From: Lachnospiraceae bacterium
GTDB lineage: Bacteria; Bacillota; Clostridia; Lachnospirales; Lachnospiraceae
Direction: 5' to 3'
NCBI GenBank assembly: GCA_015057085.1
Contig: SVFB01000100.1
Coordinates: 1-64,000 of the forward strand
Length of the DNA stretch: 64,000 nucleotides
In this document: piece by piece, positions 16,204 through 25,935 of the stretch
Layout of the letters: the number at the start of each line of letters is the position of its first letter
How positions within the stretch are numbered: position 1 is the first letter of the stretch
Position numbers and translations under genes: made by a program
The notes under the pieces: generated by a model
What the model was told of the DNA's origin: nothing
Seen by the model: the letters and a program-made list of their open reading frames with translations, nothing else
Databases searched by the model: none

Positions 16204-17496
16204 TCACATAGCCGGTAGCTTCACAAGATTTCGCTCATAAAGTTTCTGAAGAGACATCATAATTCCAAATTTCGCATGCGGATATGTCAATCCCCCCTGG
16301 AAATAAACAGCATAAGGAGGTTTCACCGGTCCATCTGCAGAAAGTTCAATCGATGAGCCGGATACGAAAGCACCTGCAGCCATTATGACATCACTGTCAT
16401 ATCCCGGCATTGCCCACGGTTCCGGAGTGACATAACTATCAACCGGTGCCGCGGCCTGAATTCCTTCACAAAAGGCAATCATGCTTTCTCTTTGCCCGAA
16501 TTCAACAGCCTGAATGATATCATGTCTGGATTCAGTCTTATTCGGAACAACTTTATATCCTAAGGTTTCATAGATATTTGCTGCAAAAATTGCGCCTTTT
16601 AAAGCCGATGCAGTCACTGTCGGTGCAAGGAAAAATCCCTGATAAAAAGAATTTAAAATTCCAAGAGAAGCTCCAACCTCTTTTCCCAGTCCGGGTGAAG
16701 TCAAACGGTAAGCCGCATTTTCAACACATTCTTTTTTGCCGCAAATATAACCACCGATTGGAGCCAAACCGCCGCCCGGATTCTTAATCAATGAACCAAC
16801 AATCATATCTGCACCAACCTCAAGCGGTTCCTTCTCTTCCACAAATTCGCCATAACAATTGTCTACCATAACCAGCACATCCGGCTTGATTTTCTTAACA
16901 AAAGAAACAAGTTCACCGATTTGATCCACAGAAAAAGTCGGTCTGGTCTGATAACCCTTTGAGCGTTGAATTGTCACCAATTTGGTCTTTTCGTTTATGG
17001 CTTTTTCGATGCCTGCAAAATCAAAACTACCATCCTCTAATAAATCCACTTGTCTGTAAGAAATTCCATATTCTTTTAAAGAACCCTTGGATGGTCGAAT
17101 TCCAATGACTTCTTCCAAGGTATCATATGGCTTACCGACAGGAGAAAGAAGTTCATCACCCGGTCTTAAATTGGACATTAATGCCAATGCCAGCGCGTGA
17201 GTTCCGCAAGTGATTTGTGGTCTCACAAGTGCATCTTCTCCTTTGAAACAATCAGCATAAACTTTTTCCAATGTTTCTCTGCCCATATCGTTATAGCCAT
17301 ATCCGCTTGTTCCGGAAAAACATTCTGCGCTCACACGATTCTTTTGCATTGCATTTAATACTTTTAACTGATTCAGTTCCGCATTTGCATCAATCTTTGC
17401 AAAACGCTCTTTTAAAGATTCTTCGATTTTTTCACAAAAATCAAAGACTTCATTGCAAATTCCCAACTGACTGTAATAATCTCTTAAATTACTCAT
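16204..17496 (-). CDS. PLP enzyme, methionine gamma-lyase/aluminium-resistance family
   Basis: A fold-type I PLP enzyme of the family once named aluminium resistance protein (Pfam Alum_res), distantly related to methionine gamma-lyase. Typical motifs are ECFSGTSGYGYNDMGRETLE, PQITCGTHALALAL, VMVDNCYGEF (Asp binding the PLP nitrogen) and the Schiff-base Lys in GSLIKNPGGGLAPIGGYI. At 430 residues it is full length. The substrate is not known from sequence. It overlaps the miaA start by 8 bases; this miaA-mutL-mutS neighbourhood is common for the family in clostridia. Confidence 0.88.
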   Translation of the reverse strand: MSNLRDYYSQLGICNEVFDFCEKIEESLKERFAKIDANAELNQLKVLNAMQKNRVSAECFSGTSGYGYNDMGRETLEKVYADCFKGEDALVRPQITCGTHALALALMSNLRPGDELLSPVGKPYDTLEEVIGIRPSKGSLKEYGISYRQVDLLEDGSFDFAGIEKAINEKTKLVTIQRSKGYQTRPTFSVDQIGELVSFVKKIKPDVLVMVDNCYGEFVEEKEPLEVGADMIVGSLIKNPGGGLAPIGGYICGKKECVENAAYRLTSPGLGKEVGASLGILNSFYQGFFLAPTVTASALKGAIFAANIYETLGYKVVPNKTESRHDIIQAVEFGQRESMIAFCEGIQAAAPVDSYVTPEPWAMPGYDSDVIMAAGAFVSGSSIELSADGPVKPPYAVYFQGGLTYPHAKFGIMMSLQKLYERNLVKLPAM

Positions 17497-18439
17497 AAAT
17501 CTTTTTGTCCTTTAACACTTCTAAAATATATGCAAGAATTTTATCATTATCTCTGTCGAAAGCTTGTTTATCGACCCAAATAACATCCTTTTCTCTTTTA
17601 AACCAGGTTATTTGACGCTTCGCAAAATGTCTGGAATCCCGCTTTATCAAATAAATCGCTCGCTCCAAAGAACATTCACCATTCAAATAATCTAAAATTT
17701 CTTTATATCCAAGGCCTTGCATCGAAATCATATCTCTTGTACATCCGCGACTTTTTAACGCAGCAACTTCCTCAACCAAGCCTTGTTCTATCATCAAATC
17801 CACACGACGATCAATTCGATCATAAAGGACTGCACGATCATCATTCAATACAAAATATGCAGATTGATATACAGATTCCTTCTCGCGTTCTGTCTGATTA
17901 TGTTTTGATATCGGTTCATGATTGATTTTATAATATTCAATCGCCCTGATCACACGTTTTAGATTGTTTTCATGAATCGTCTCATAAGAAATCGGATCAA
18001 TGTTTTTTAATTTTTCATGCATCGCATGCGCACCAATTTCTTCTGCTTCGCGTTCTAATTCTTCACGAATTTGAGAATTTTCACACTCATCCGAAAAATC
18101 AATGTCATATAAAAGCGATTGTATATAAAAGCCGGTTCCGCCTACAACCACAGGAATCTTCCCCTGCGCATAAATCTGTTTTAAAGCTTCTTTTGCCATT
18201 TCTTGAAAACGAACAATATTAAAAGCTTCTTCCGGCTCTAAACAATCGATTAAATAATGGTCAATGCCATCCATTTCCTCCGGCATAATCTTTGCGGAGC
18301 CAATGTCCATATGCTTATATACCTGCATCGAATCTGCTGAAATGACAGCTCCATTAATGGCATGACATAATTCAATTGACAAATCACTTTTTCCAACAGC
18401 GGTCGGACCTGTTAATACAACAAGCGGTGGTCTGTTCAT
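17489..18439 (-). CDS. miaA: tRNA dimethylallyltransferase
   Basis: Transfers a dimethylallyl group to N6 of A37 in tRNAs reading UNN codons, the first step of ms2i6A synthesis. The P-loop is GPTAVGKSDLS, followed by ISADSMQVYKHMDIGSAK (catalytic Asp and the DMAPP site) and GGTGFYIQSLLYDIDF. RDSRHFAKRQITWFKR near the C-terminus is the tRNA-contacting signature. The 316 residues are usual. Its ATG overlaps the mutL stop (TAATG), so it is translationally coupled within mutS-mutL-miaA. Confidence 0.95.
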   Translation of the reverse strand: MNRPPLVVLTGPTAVGKSDLSIELCHAINGAVISADSMQVYKHMDIGSAKIMPEEMDGIDHYLIDCLEPEEAFNIVRFQEMAKEALKQIYAQGKIPVVVGGTGFYIQSLLYDIDFSDECENSQIREELEREAEEIGAHAMHEKLKNIDPISYETIHENNLKRVIRAIEYYKINHEPISKHNQTEREKESVYQSAYFVLNDDRAVLYDRIDRRVDLMIEQGLVEEVAALKSRGCTRDMISMQGLGYKEILDYLNGECSLERAIYLIKRDSRHFAKRQITWFKREKDVIWVDKQAFDRDNDKILAYILEVLKDKKIYE

Positions 18440-20415
18440 TATACAATCCTCTTAAATTTCTTTTCTATCTCATATTTTGACATCGAAATAATCGTCGGTC
18501 TGCCATGCGGACAATTATATGGATTATCCAAAGTAAGCAATTCCGTAATTAACTCATCTACTTCCGCAAGGGAAAGCTTATTATTGCCTTTCACCGCAGC
18601 TTTACATGACATAGAAGCAACTTTCTCTTTGATTAAATCCGGGGTCTGTTTCCCGGAGAAATCATGAAAGTCATCCAACATTTGTGTAAATAAATCCTTC
18701 ATATCAAGATTAAACAAATTTCCCGGAATGCCTCGAATAATATACTCTCTTCCGCCGAAATTTTCAACAACATAGCCTAATTCTTCAATATATTCACGAT
18801 TCTCGTTGAATGCCTCTTCTTCTTTCGCATCAAGGCTGATAAATATTGGAGGTGTAATCATCTGCGTGGTTAATTCCTTTTTCTCCAATAATTTCATGGT
18901 ACGCTCATACAAAACTTTTTCATGAGCAGCATGCTGATCTATGATATACAATTGATTTTCATATTCAATCAACCAATAGGTATCAAATAGCTGTCCGATG
19001 ATGCGATGTTTCTTTCTTGCTTCCTCATTCATGAAACCTTTATCATATTCTGCTAACGTGATTTCATGATAATCATCCTTTACAGATTCTATATCTGCAC
19101 CTTCCGATATTGGGGGTTCAAATGTTCTCGAAGTTTCAACTATTGGTGTTTCAACTATTGGTGTTTCTGCTATTGGTGCTTCAGATTTAGGTGTCTCAGT
19201 TTGAAGCGACTCTAAAAAATTAGTATTTTCTTCTTTCACCCGATGATCATTGTAATGATTCTGCGGAATTGTATGATGCACATAGCGCGGCTCATAGGGA
19301 GAATCCTTTGCAATCGCACTTCTGATATCATTTAATCTGCGCTGTTCAAAAGGTTCAGGAATCGGTTCGGAATAAATTTTTCTTGCTTCCTTTTTTCCCT
19401 CTTCCACAGGGACCTGCGGAATCAATTCCTTATGGCTTAATGCATTAAATAAGCATTCATACAAACCTTTATAGATTTCCTGCTGATGATCGAAACGCAC
19501 TTCCATCTTTTGCGGATGCACATTGACATCCAAAGATTCATTTGGGAACGATAGATACAGCATGGTAAAAGGATATTGATGCTGCATCATATAATTCTTA
19601 TATGCTTCTTCAATCGCTTTCGCCAATACTTTGCTCTTAATATAGCGACCGTTAATAAAATAGTTTTCGTAATTGCGATTGCCTCTCGAAACAGTCGGAT
19701 TGGCAATAAAGCCTTCCACTTTAAACCATGAATTTTCAAAATTGATTTCAATCAGATTCGCAGCAATTTCTCTTCCAAACACATGATAAATCACATCTTT
19801 TAAGCTTCCGTTTCCGGAAGTGTGCAGCTTTGTTTGATTCTGCTGAATGTATTTAAATGATATATCAGGATGTGAAAGAGCCAATTTTTCAACGATATCT
19901 GCAATATAAGCAGCTTCCGTCTGATTGGATTTCAAAAATTTCTTTCTTGCCGGAACATTATAAAAAATGTCACGTACCAAAAATGTAGTACCATCCGGTG
20001 CGCCGATTTCCTCAAAGGAAACTTCATTTGATCCTTCAATCACATAACGATTTCCAGTCAATTCACTTAATGTCTTTGTAACCAATTCCACCCTTGATAC
20101 AGCAGCAATGCTCGAAAGTGCCTCCCCTCTGAATCCCAAGGATGATACTTTCATCAAGTCATCAATCGTTCGAATCTTGCTGGTGGAATGTCGCAAAAAC
20201 GCGGTCGGAATCTGGTCTCTGTCAATTCCGCATCCATTATCTGTAATTCGAATCAGAGAAGTACCGCCATCTTTTATTTCAACCGTAATTGCTGAAGCAT
20301 TTGCATCAATGGCATTTTCTACCAGCTCTTTTACGATGGAAGCAGGACGATCGACTACTTCTCCGGCAGCAATTTTATCAATGGTTTCCTGTGTCAGTAA
20401 TTGAATCTGTGGCAT
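18439..20415 (-). CDS. mutL: DNA mismatch repair protein MutL with endonuclease motif
   Basis: Links MutS recognition to strand removal. The N-terminal GHKL ATPase shows ENAIDA, DNGCGI and GFRGEALSSIA. The C-terminal domain has DQHAAHEKVLYE, the metal-binding DQHAxxE nuclease motif of MutL homologues from bacteria without MutH, so this protein should nick DNA itself. CPHGRP near the end completes the site. The linker (about residues 335-480) is acidic and Pro/Thr-rich and holds a small tandem repeat (see 19141-19185). It sits 11 bases after mutS. Confidence 0.95.
   Translation of the reverse strand: MPQIQLLTQETIDKIAAGEVVDRPASIVKELVENAIDANASAITVEIKDGGTSLIRITDNGCGIDRDQIPTAFLRHSTSKIRTIDDLMKVSSLGFRGEALSSIAAVSRVELVTKTLSELTGNRYVIEGSNEVSFEEIGAPDGTTFLVRDIFYNVPARKKFLKSNQTEAAYIADIVEKLALSHPDISFKYIQQNQTKLHTSGNGSLKDVIYHVFGREIAANLIEINFENSWFKVEGFIANPTVSRGNRNYENYFINGRYIKSKVLAKAIEEAYKNYMMQHQYPFTMLYLSFPNESLDVNVHPQKMEVRFDHQQEIYKGLYECLFNALSHKELIPQVPVEEGKKEARKIYSEPIPEPFEQRRLNDIRSAIAKDSPYEPRYVHHTIPQNHYNDHRVKEENTNFLESLQTETPKSEAPIAETPIVETPIVETSRTFEPPISEGADIESVKDDYHEITLAEYDKGFMNEEARKKHRIIGQLFDTYWLIEYENQLYIIDQHAAHEKVLYERTMKLLEKKELTTQMITPPIFISLDAKEEEAFNENREYIEELGYVVENFGGREYIIRGIPGNLFNLDMKDLFTQMLDDFHDFSGKQTPDLIKEKVASMSCKAAVKGNNKLSLAEVDELITELLTLDNPYNCPHGRPTIISMSKYEIEKKFKRIV
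19141..19185. repeat. 15-bp tandem repeat, three copies, inside the mutL linker
   Basis: Units beginning TATTGGTG at 19141, 19156 and 19171 are 15 bp each with one to four differences. They encode a repeating ETPIV/ETPIA pentapeptide in the unstructured linker of MutL. The unit length keeps the frame, so copy-number change would only alter linker length. Confidence 0.85.
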
Positions 20416-20426
20416 AATCTCTCCTA

Positions 20427-23084
20427 TTACCAGCGATTGATCAGTTTATTCTGCAATTCGCTAAGTTTGTTCATCGCATCGAGAGGCGTCATATTCTTAA
20501 GATCTAACATCTTGATTTCATCAATGATATCATCATCTTTAATGGTATCAAACAGAGACATTTGTGAAAGATCCACTTCATCCAATCGTTTCTGAGTCTG
20601 ACGCTTCGATCCGTTATCTACGGAAATGCTCTTGGCAATATCCGAGATATCATTGTTAATAAGTTCCTGAACAATCTCCTTAGCTCTCTCTACAACAGAA
20701 TCCGGAAGACCTGCAAGTTTGGCTACTTGAATACCGTAGCTCTTATCCGCTCCGCCCCTTACAATTTTGCGAAGAAAGACAATATCATCTCCGTTTTCTT
20801 TAACTGCAATGCAATAATTATTGACACCGCTTAGCTTTCCTTCTAATTCTGTCAATTCATGATAATGCGTAGCAAATAAAGTTTTCGCACCCAGCAAATT
20901 TTTATTGCTAATATGTTCTACAACTGCCCATGCAATACTCAAACCATCATAAGTACTTGTTCCGCGTCCGATTTCATCCAAAATCAAAAGGGAATTCGGA
21001 GTTGCATTTCGCAAAATATTTGCGACTTCATTCATCTCGACCATAAATGTACTCTGGCCGCTTGCAAGATCGTCCGAAGCACCGACTCTGGTAAAAATGC
21101 GATCCACAATACCAATATTTGCCTCTTCTGCCGGCACAAAACTACCGATTTGCGCCATTAAAACGATCAACGCGGTCTGTCTCATATATGTTGACTTACC
21201 GGCCATATTCGGACCTGTAATGATGGAAATACGATGTTTGTTATTATCAAGAAAAGTGTCATTATCAATGAACATATCATTTTTGATCATTTTTTCCACA
21301 ACAGGATGTCTGCCGCCCTTGATGTCAATGACACCACTCTCATTGATTCTTGGTTTGATATAACGATTCTGCTCCGCCACTGTGGCAAGAGATACGAAAC
21401 AATCCAGTTTCGCAATCGCTTTTGCAGTTTTTTGAATTTCAAATACTCGAGATGCAACTTGTTCTCTCACATCCGTAAACAAATTATATTCCAGTGAAGC
21501 CAATCGGTCTTCTGCCCCAAGAATGGTATCTTCTAATTCTTTTAATTCCGGTGTGATAAAGCGTTCCGCATTTGTTAAGGTCTGCTTACGCACAAAATAA
21601 TCCGGAACCTGTCCAAGAAATGAATTTGTCACTTCTAAAAAATAACCGAATACTTTATTATATTTGATTCTTAGATTTTTAATTCCGGTTTTTTCTCTTT
21701 CTTTTTCTTCGAGTTCTGCCAACCAGGTTTTGCCCTCAAGCTTCGCATTTCGCAAACGGTCCACTTCTTCGTTGAATCCCTCTTTGATGATATCGCCCTC
21801 GCGAACCGTAATCGGAGGTTCATCCGAAATTGCATCGGTCAGCAACTTGCATAAATCTTCAAAGCATTCAAAATCCTCGTCAATTTCCTTTGCCATCTCT
21901 CCGCTTAAGTCTTTTAACTGTGTTTTGATATATGGCAACATTTCCAAGGAATTGCGAAATGCAAGCAAATCTCTTGGATTTGCACTCTGATAAGTTACTC
22001 GGGTAATCAAACGCTCCAAATCGTAAATCGGAGAAAGGTATTCTTTGATTTCTTCTCTGGTGATTACATTTCTATTTAAGCATTCAATAAAATTCTGTCG
22101 CTTTAGAATTTCTTTCTTTTGAATCAAAGGCTGTTCAATGTAGCTTCTCAAAAGACGTGCTCCCATGGCGGTCTTCGTCTTATCCAAAACCCAAAGTAAT
22201 GAGCCTCTCTTAGCCTTTTCACGCATGGTTTCGCACAATTCCAAATTTCTGCGGGAGGATGAATCAATCATCATAAACATTCCAACACTGTAAGGATGGA
22301 TTTCCATAATATGAGACATTTCATTCTTTTGCGTCTCATACAAGTAGCGAAGCAATGCGCCTGCAGAAATTGTACCTGCCTCATAATCTTCCAATCCTAA
22401 TGGTTGAATAGACATTACATGAAAATGTTCCGTTAGAATTAGTTTTGCATTTTCTTCCGAAAAATAATGACTGTCAATCGCAGAAACAGGCATATGGAAT
22501 CGTTCGGATAACTCAGAAATATCCGTTCCGCTAATTAAAAAAGCTTCATTGCATACGATTTCCGAAGGCAAAAATTTATTAATCTCATCAATTAATTTAA
22601 TCGATTCATCTACCTCTGTCACAAAGAAATCTCCGGTTGTAATATCACAAATAGAAACACCATAGCGATCCTCGATATATACAATTCCCATAATATAATT
22701 ATTCTTTGTTTCATCTAAGGCTTGAATATCCGTATTGGTTCCGGGAGTGACAATTCGTACAACTTCACGTTTGACCATTCCTTTTGCCAATTTCGGATCT
22801 TCGACCTGTTCACAAATTGCTACTTTATAGCCCTTTGTGACCAAACGATTGATATAGACATCTGCTGCATGAAAAGGTACACCGCACATTGGTGCGCGTT
22901 CTTCAAGTCCGCAGCTTTTCCCTGTTAAAGTAAGTTCTAACTCCTTTGAAACCAATTTTGCATCATCAAAAAACATTTCATAAAAGTCACCTAATCTGTA
23001 AAACAAAATACAATCAGGATTTTCTTCCTTTGTTTTCAAATAATGTTGCATCATCGGTGTTGGTGTTTGTGATACTTCAGCCAA
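20427..23084 (-). CDS. mutS: DNA mismatch recognition ATPase MutS
   Basis: Recognises base mismatches and small loops and recruits MutL. The N-terminal mismatch-binding domain has the Phe-x-Glu wedge in YRLGDFYEMF (family GDFYExF). The ATPase has Walker A GPNMAGKSTYMRQ, Walker B LLILDEIGRGTSTYDGLS and FATHYHEL. The C-terminal tail (ending MSLFD...LQNKLINRW) includes a small helical tetramerisation-like segment. The 885 residues are standard. It is the first mismatch-repair gene of the mutS-mutL-miaA run and follows the FAD enzyme by about 23 bases. Confidence 0.96.
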   Translation of the reverse strand: MAEVSQTPTPMMQHYLKTKEENPDCILFYRLGDFYEMFFDDAKLVSKELELTLTGKSCGLEERAPMCGVPFHAADVYINRLVTKGYKVAICEQVEDPKLAKGMVKREVVRIVTPGTNTDIQALDETKNNYIMGIVYIEDRYGVSICDITTGDFFVTEVDESIKLIDEINKFLPSEIVCNEAFLISGTDISELSERFHMPVSAIDSHYFSEENAKLILTEHFHVMSIQPLGLEDYEAGTISAGALLRYLYETQKNEMSHIMEIHPYSVGMFMMIDSSSRRNLELCETMREKAKRGSLLWVLDKTKTAMGARLLRSYIEQPLIQKKEILKRQNFIECLNRNVITREEIKEYLSPIYDLERLITRVTYQSANPRDLLAFRNSLEMLPYIKTQLKDLSGEMAKEIDEDFECFEDLCKLLTDAISDEPPITVREGDIIKEGFNEEVDRLRNAKLEGKTWLAELEEKEREKTGIKNLRIKYNKVFGYFLEVTNSFLGQVPDYFVRKQTLTNAERFITPELKELEDTILGAEDRLASLEYNLFTDVREQVASRVFEIQKTAKAIAKLDCFVSLATVAEQNRYIKPRINESGVIDIKGGRHPVVEKMIKNDMFIDNDTFLDNNKHRISIITGPNMAGKSTYMRQTALIVLMAQIGSFVPAEEANIGIVDRIFTRVGASDDLASGQSTFMVEMNEVANILRNATPNSLLILDEIGRGTSTYDGLSIAWAVVEHISNKNLLGAKTLFATHYHELTELEGKLSGVNNYCIAVKENGDDIVFLRKIVRGGADKSYGIQVAKLAGLPDSVVERAKEIVQELINNDISDIAKSISVDNGSKRQTQKRLDEVDLSQMSLFDTIKDDDIIDEIKMLDLKNMTPLDAMNKLSELQNKLINRW

Positions 23085-23107
23085 TTTTATGTTCCTCTTT
23101 CTAAGAT

Positions 23108-24712
23108 TTATGCCATAGGGGCATATTTTAAAATGATTGCTTCAGCAACCTTCATCCCATCCACTGCAGCGGATGTAATTCCGCCGGCATATCCGGCGCC
23201 CTCTCCACAAGGATATAACCCTTTGATATTACTTTCAAATGCTTCATCCCGGCAAATGCGCACCGGTGAAGAAGTTCTTGTCTCTGTCCCTGATAAGATT
23301 GCATCATAGCGATCAAATTTCGGAATAATCTTTCCGAAATGTTCCATTCCGGCAATAAATGATTCTTCCATTTTTTTTGGCAGGATCCCTCTTAAATTTG
23401 CAAAAGCACGCGCGCCTTTGGTGCAGCTGTCATAATCGCCATAATCCTTTGAAACTTGATCCTTTTTGTAATCGCCAAATAATTGCTGAGGAATCTTTCC
23501 GTTTGCCAATTCAAAGGTTTTCGTTTCTAACATTTCCTGAAAACGCAAACCACCCAAAGGATTTTGTGCATCATAATCCTCCGGCTGAATCGAAACAATA
23601 ATCGCGCTGTTTGCTCGCTTTGAATTTCGGCCGGAATAGCTCATACCATTGACAACCAATCGCTTCTCTTCTGAAGAAGAATTGACAACATAACCTCCCG
23701 GACACATACAAAATGAATATACGCCACGTCCTCCCGGGAAATTTGAAGTCACTTTATAAGGAGATGCCGGAAGTTTGCCCGCATATTGATTTCCATAAGC
23801 AAAGGCATCTATCATGCTTTGCGGATGTTCTACTCGAAAACCAACCGCAAAGGGCTTTGATCGCATAAAAAGCCCTCTTTGATATAACAAATCAAAAGTA
23901 TCACGAGCGCCATGACCGGGTGCAATCACAAGGATATTCGTTTGCAAATGAGAAACGGTTTGATTCTTTAAATTGCGATAAGAAATTGATTGCAGCTTTC
24001 CATTATTTGTTTCAAATCCCACAAATTGAGAAGAAAAATGGATTTCACACCCCTTATTGATCAAAAAGTTACGCATATTCTTCATCACATCAATTAAGAC
24101 ATCTGTCCCGATATGAGGCTTATTTTCATAAAGAATAGAAGAATCTGCGCCAAACTTTACAAATGTTTCCAAGACATAGCGTATTTTTCCTGAAGGATCT
24201 TTAACCGAAGTATTCAATTTCCCATCAGAAAAAGTTCCGGCTCCACCTTCCCCAAATACAACATTTGAAGAAGGATCCAAAACTCCATTTTCCCAGAAAC
24301 GTAAAACATCTGTCTGACGTTCCTCAACAGGCTTTCCCCGCTCTAAAAGAATCGGGCAAAATCCCATCTCTGACAAAAGCAATGCGCAAAACAGTCCGGC
24401 CGGTCCTGCGCCGACCACAACCGGCCGATGCGTTTGCTTTTCTTTACCGCACTCAGGAAAATGATATATCTTTGGCTCATAGAAAGAAATGTCTTTCGAT
24501 TTCGCTTTATTCAAAATCTTTTTCTCATCCTTACAGCGAACTGCAACAGAATAGACATAATATAAATCAGGTTTCTTTCTCGAATCAATAGAGCGCTTGA
24601 TTACTTCAATCTCGAGCAAATTTGCATCTGTTTTTAAGATTGAAGCGACTTTACCGATCAAATCTTTTCTTGAATGTTCAATTGGCATTTTTAATTGATT
24701 GATTCGAATCAT
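23108..24712 (-). CDS. FAD-dependent dehydrogenase of the COG2509 type
   Basis: A flavoprotein whose FAD Rossmann motif is internal: VVVGAGPAGLFCALLL at about residue 98, after an N-terminal domain of about 90 residues (IEHSRKDLIGKVASIL...). The C-terminus has CGEGAGYAGGITSAAVDGMKVAEAI, the second FAD contact. Other blocks (GEGGAGTFSDGKL, VNGMSYSGRNS) are characteristic of this group. The physiological substrate is unknown. GGAG is correctly placed before the ATG at 24712. It lies 15 bases after the HI0933-like flavoprotein and 23 bases before mutS, so it may be co-transcribed with the repair genes. Confidence 0.87.
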   Translation of the reverse strand: MIRINQLKMPIEHSRKDLIGKVASILKTDANLLEIEVIKRSIDSRKKPDLYYVYSVAVRCKDEKKILNKAKSKDISFYEPKIYHFPECGKEKQTHRPVVVGAGPAGLFCALLLSEMGFCPILLERGKPVEERQTDVLRFWENGVLDPSSNVVFGEGGAGTFSDGKLNTSVKDPSGKIRYVLETFVKFGADSSILYENKPHIGTDVLIDVMKNMRNFLINKGCEIHFSSQFVGFETNNGKLQSISYRNLKNQTVSHLQTNILVIAPGHGARDTFDLLYQRGLFMRSKPFAVGFRVEHPQSMIDAFAYGNQYAGKLPASPYKVTSNFPGGRGVYSFCMCPGGYVVNSSSEEKRLVVNGMSYSGRNSKRANSAIIVSIQPEDYDAQNPLGGLRFQEMLETKTFELANGKIPQQLFGDYKKDQVSKDYGDYDSCTKGARAFANLRGILPKKMEESFIAGMEHFGKIIPKFDRYDAILSGTETRTSSPVRICRDEAFESNIKGLYPCGEGAGYAGGITSAAVDGMKVAEAIILKYAPMA

Positions 24713-24727
24713 TTTTTAACTCCTAAT

Positions 24728-25900
24728 TCAAATACAGCATCCAACCTGATGTCCGCTTGCCCATGCCCAATGCAAATTATAACCACCGCAATTTCCATCC
24801 ACATTTACCAATTCGCCGATGAAATACAATCCGTCAATCAATGCAGACTCAAGGGTGTTCTCTTTTAATTCATCATCGCAAATCCCGCCAACACATGTCT
24901 GCGCATATTTCAATTCTCTGTAATTTGTTACCTCAAAAGACAGATGGCAAATAATATCAATCAATGTTTCCGCAGAAACATCTGCTCCAGGATCTTTTAA
25001 AATAACATTCCAGAATTTATCCGGAAGGAGTCCGTTTAACGGATGTTTAAAATGTTTGATGCGATAATCCAGTTCTTCCAAAAGTGCTTTCTCATCAAAA
25101 TCCGGCAAAAGATTTACAGAAAAAGTAACCTGTTTTCGTTCCATTAATGCCCGCGTTGCAAGTCCTGAAAGCTGAAATACCGGAATCCCGGAAATGCCAT
25201 AATCATTCCACTGAAGTTCACCGATTTCTGACTGATGTTTGACTCCATTGATCAAAACTGAGATTTCTGACCGCGTGCGAACCCCTGCAACCTGTTTGAA
25301 ATCAAAACCGCTACAATAATAGCCGCATAAGGCAGGCCCGATTTTTGAAATATGATGTCCTAAGCCTTTGATCAAGGGAAATGGGCTCTCTTCGATACCT
25401 TTTAAATTTGAATTCAGCAAACCGGTGGCAAAAACCAATGATTTACCATAAAATTCTTGTGTACCATCCGATATGCAGAATTGATTATTTTCATAATTCA
25501 CTGTTTTGCATATAAATGAATGTACCAAAGTGATATGCGGATTATTCAGCGCATCTTCAAAGGCATTTACAACTGATTTTGCCTGATTGGACATGGGATA
25601 ATAATATCCGTCTCTTTGTGTACTGCTAATTCCAATTTCGTGAAAAAATTGAAGCGCATCTTCTGTCGAAAAATCATTCAGCACACTTTGAATGCGAGCT
25701 GAATTTCCATGAAAACAGGACGCATCCATCTTTTGATTGGTAAAATTACATCTGCCATTTCCAGTAGAAAGAATTTTTTTTGCAATATTCGGATTTTTTT
25801 CTAAGAGTAACACTTCTTTATTCCGCTTTGCAGCAGTGATTGCGCAAGCGCATCCGGAAGCTCCGGCCCCTATAATGATTGCATCATAGATTTGCTTCAT
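24728..25900 (-). CDS. HI0933-like NAD(P)/FAD-dependent oxidoreductase
   Basis: A flavoprotein of the HI0933/YhiN family, some members of which are annotated as aminoacetone oxidase. Signatures are AIIIGAGASGCACAI, STGNGRCNFTN (the family hallmark) and GELVNVDGNCGGYNLHWAWASG at the C-terminus. 390 residues is normal. The substrate cannot be deduced. GAGG precedes the ATG. It lies between the MurJ-like flippase and the second FAD enzyme on the same strand. Co-occurrence of two different flavoproteins here looks stable rather than a duplication, since they share only FAD motifs. Confidence 0.88.
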   Translation of the reverse strand: MKQIYDAIIIGAGASGCACAITAAKRNKEVLLLEKNPNIAKKILSTGNGRCNFTNQKMDASCFHGNSARIQSVLNDFSTEDALQFFHEIGISSTQRDGYYYPMSNQAKSVVNAFEDALNNPHITLVHSFICKTVNYENNQFCISDGTQEFYGKSLVFATGLLNSNLKGIEESPFPLIKGLGHHISKIGPALCGYYCSGFDFKQVAGVRTRSEISVLINGVKHQSEIGELQWNDYGISGIPVFQLSGLATRALMERKQVTFSVNLLPDFDEKALLEELDYRIKHFKHPLNGLLPDKFWNVILKDPGADVSAETLIDIICHLSFEVTNYRELKYAQTCVGGICDDELKENTLESALIDGLYFIGELVNVDGNCGGYNLHWAWASGHQVGCCI

Positions 25901-25935
25901 GCCAAACCTCTTTCTACTTTTTAATCTGATAATTA

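Noticed and set aside
16578-16787. Plus-strand open frame as a separate gene
   Set aside because: It lies wholly inside the PLP enzyme gene on the other strand, has no ribosome-binding site and no recognisable protein features. The same holds for the other long antisense frames, for example at 34758-35285, 37972-38556 and 47861-48412.
23108-25900. The two adjacent FAD enzymes as a tandem duplication
   Set aside because: They differ in length and domain plan and share only generic FAD-binding motifs.
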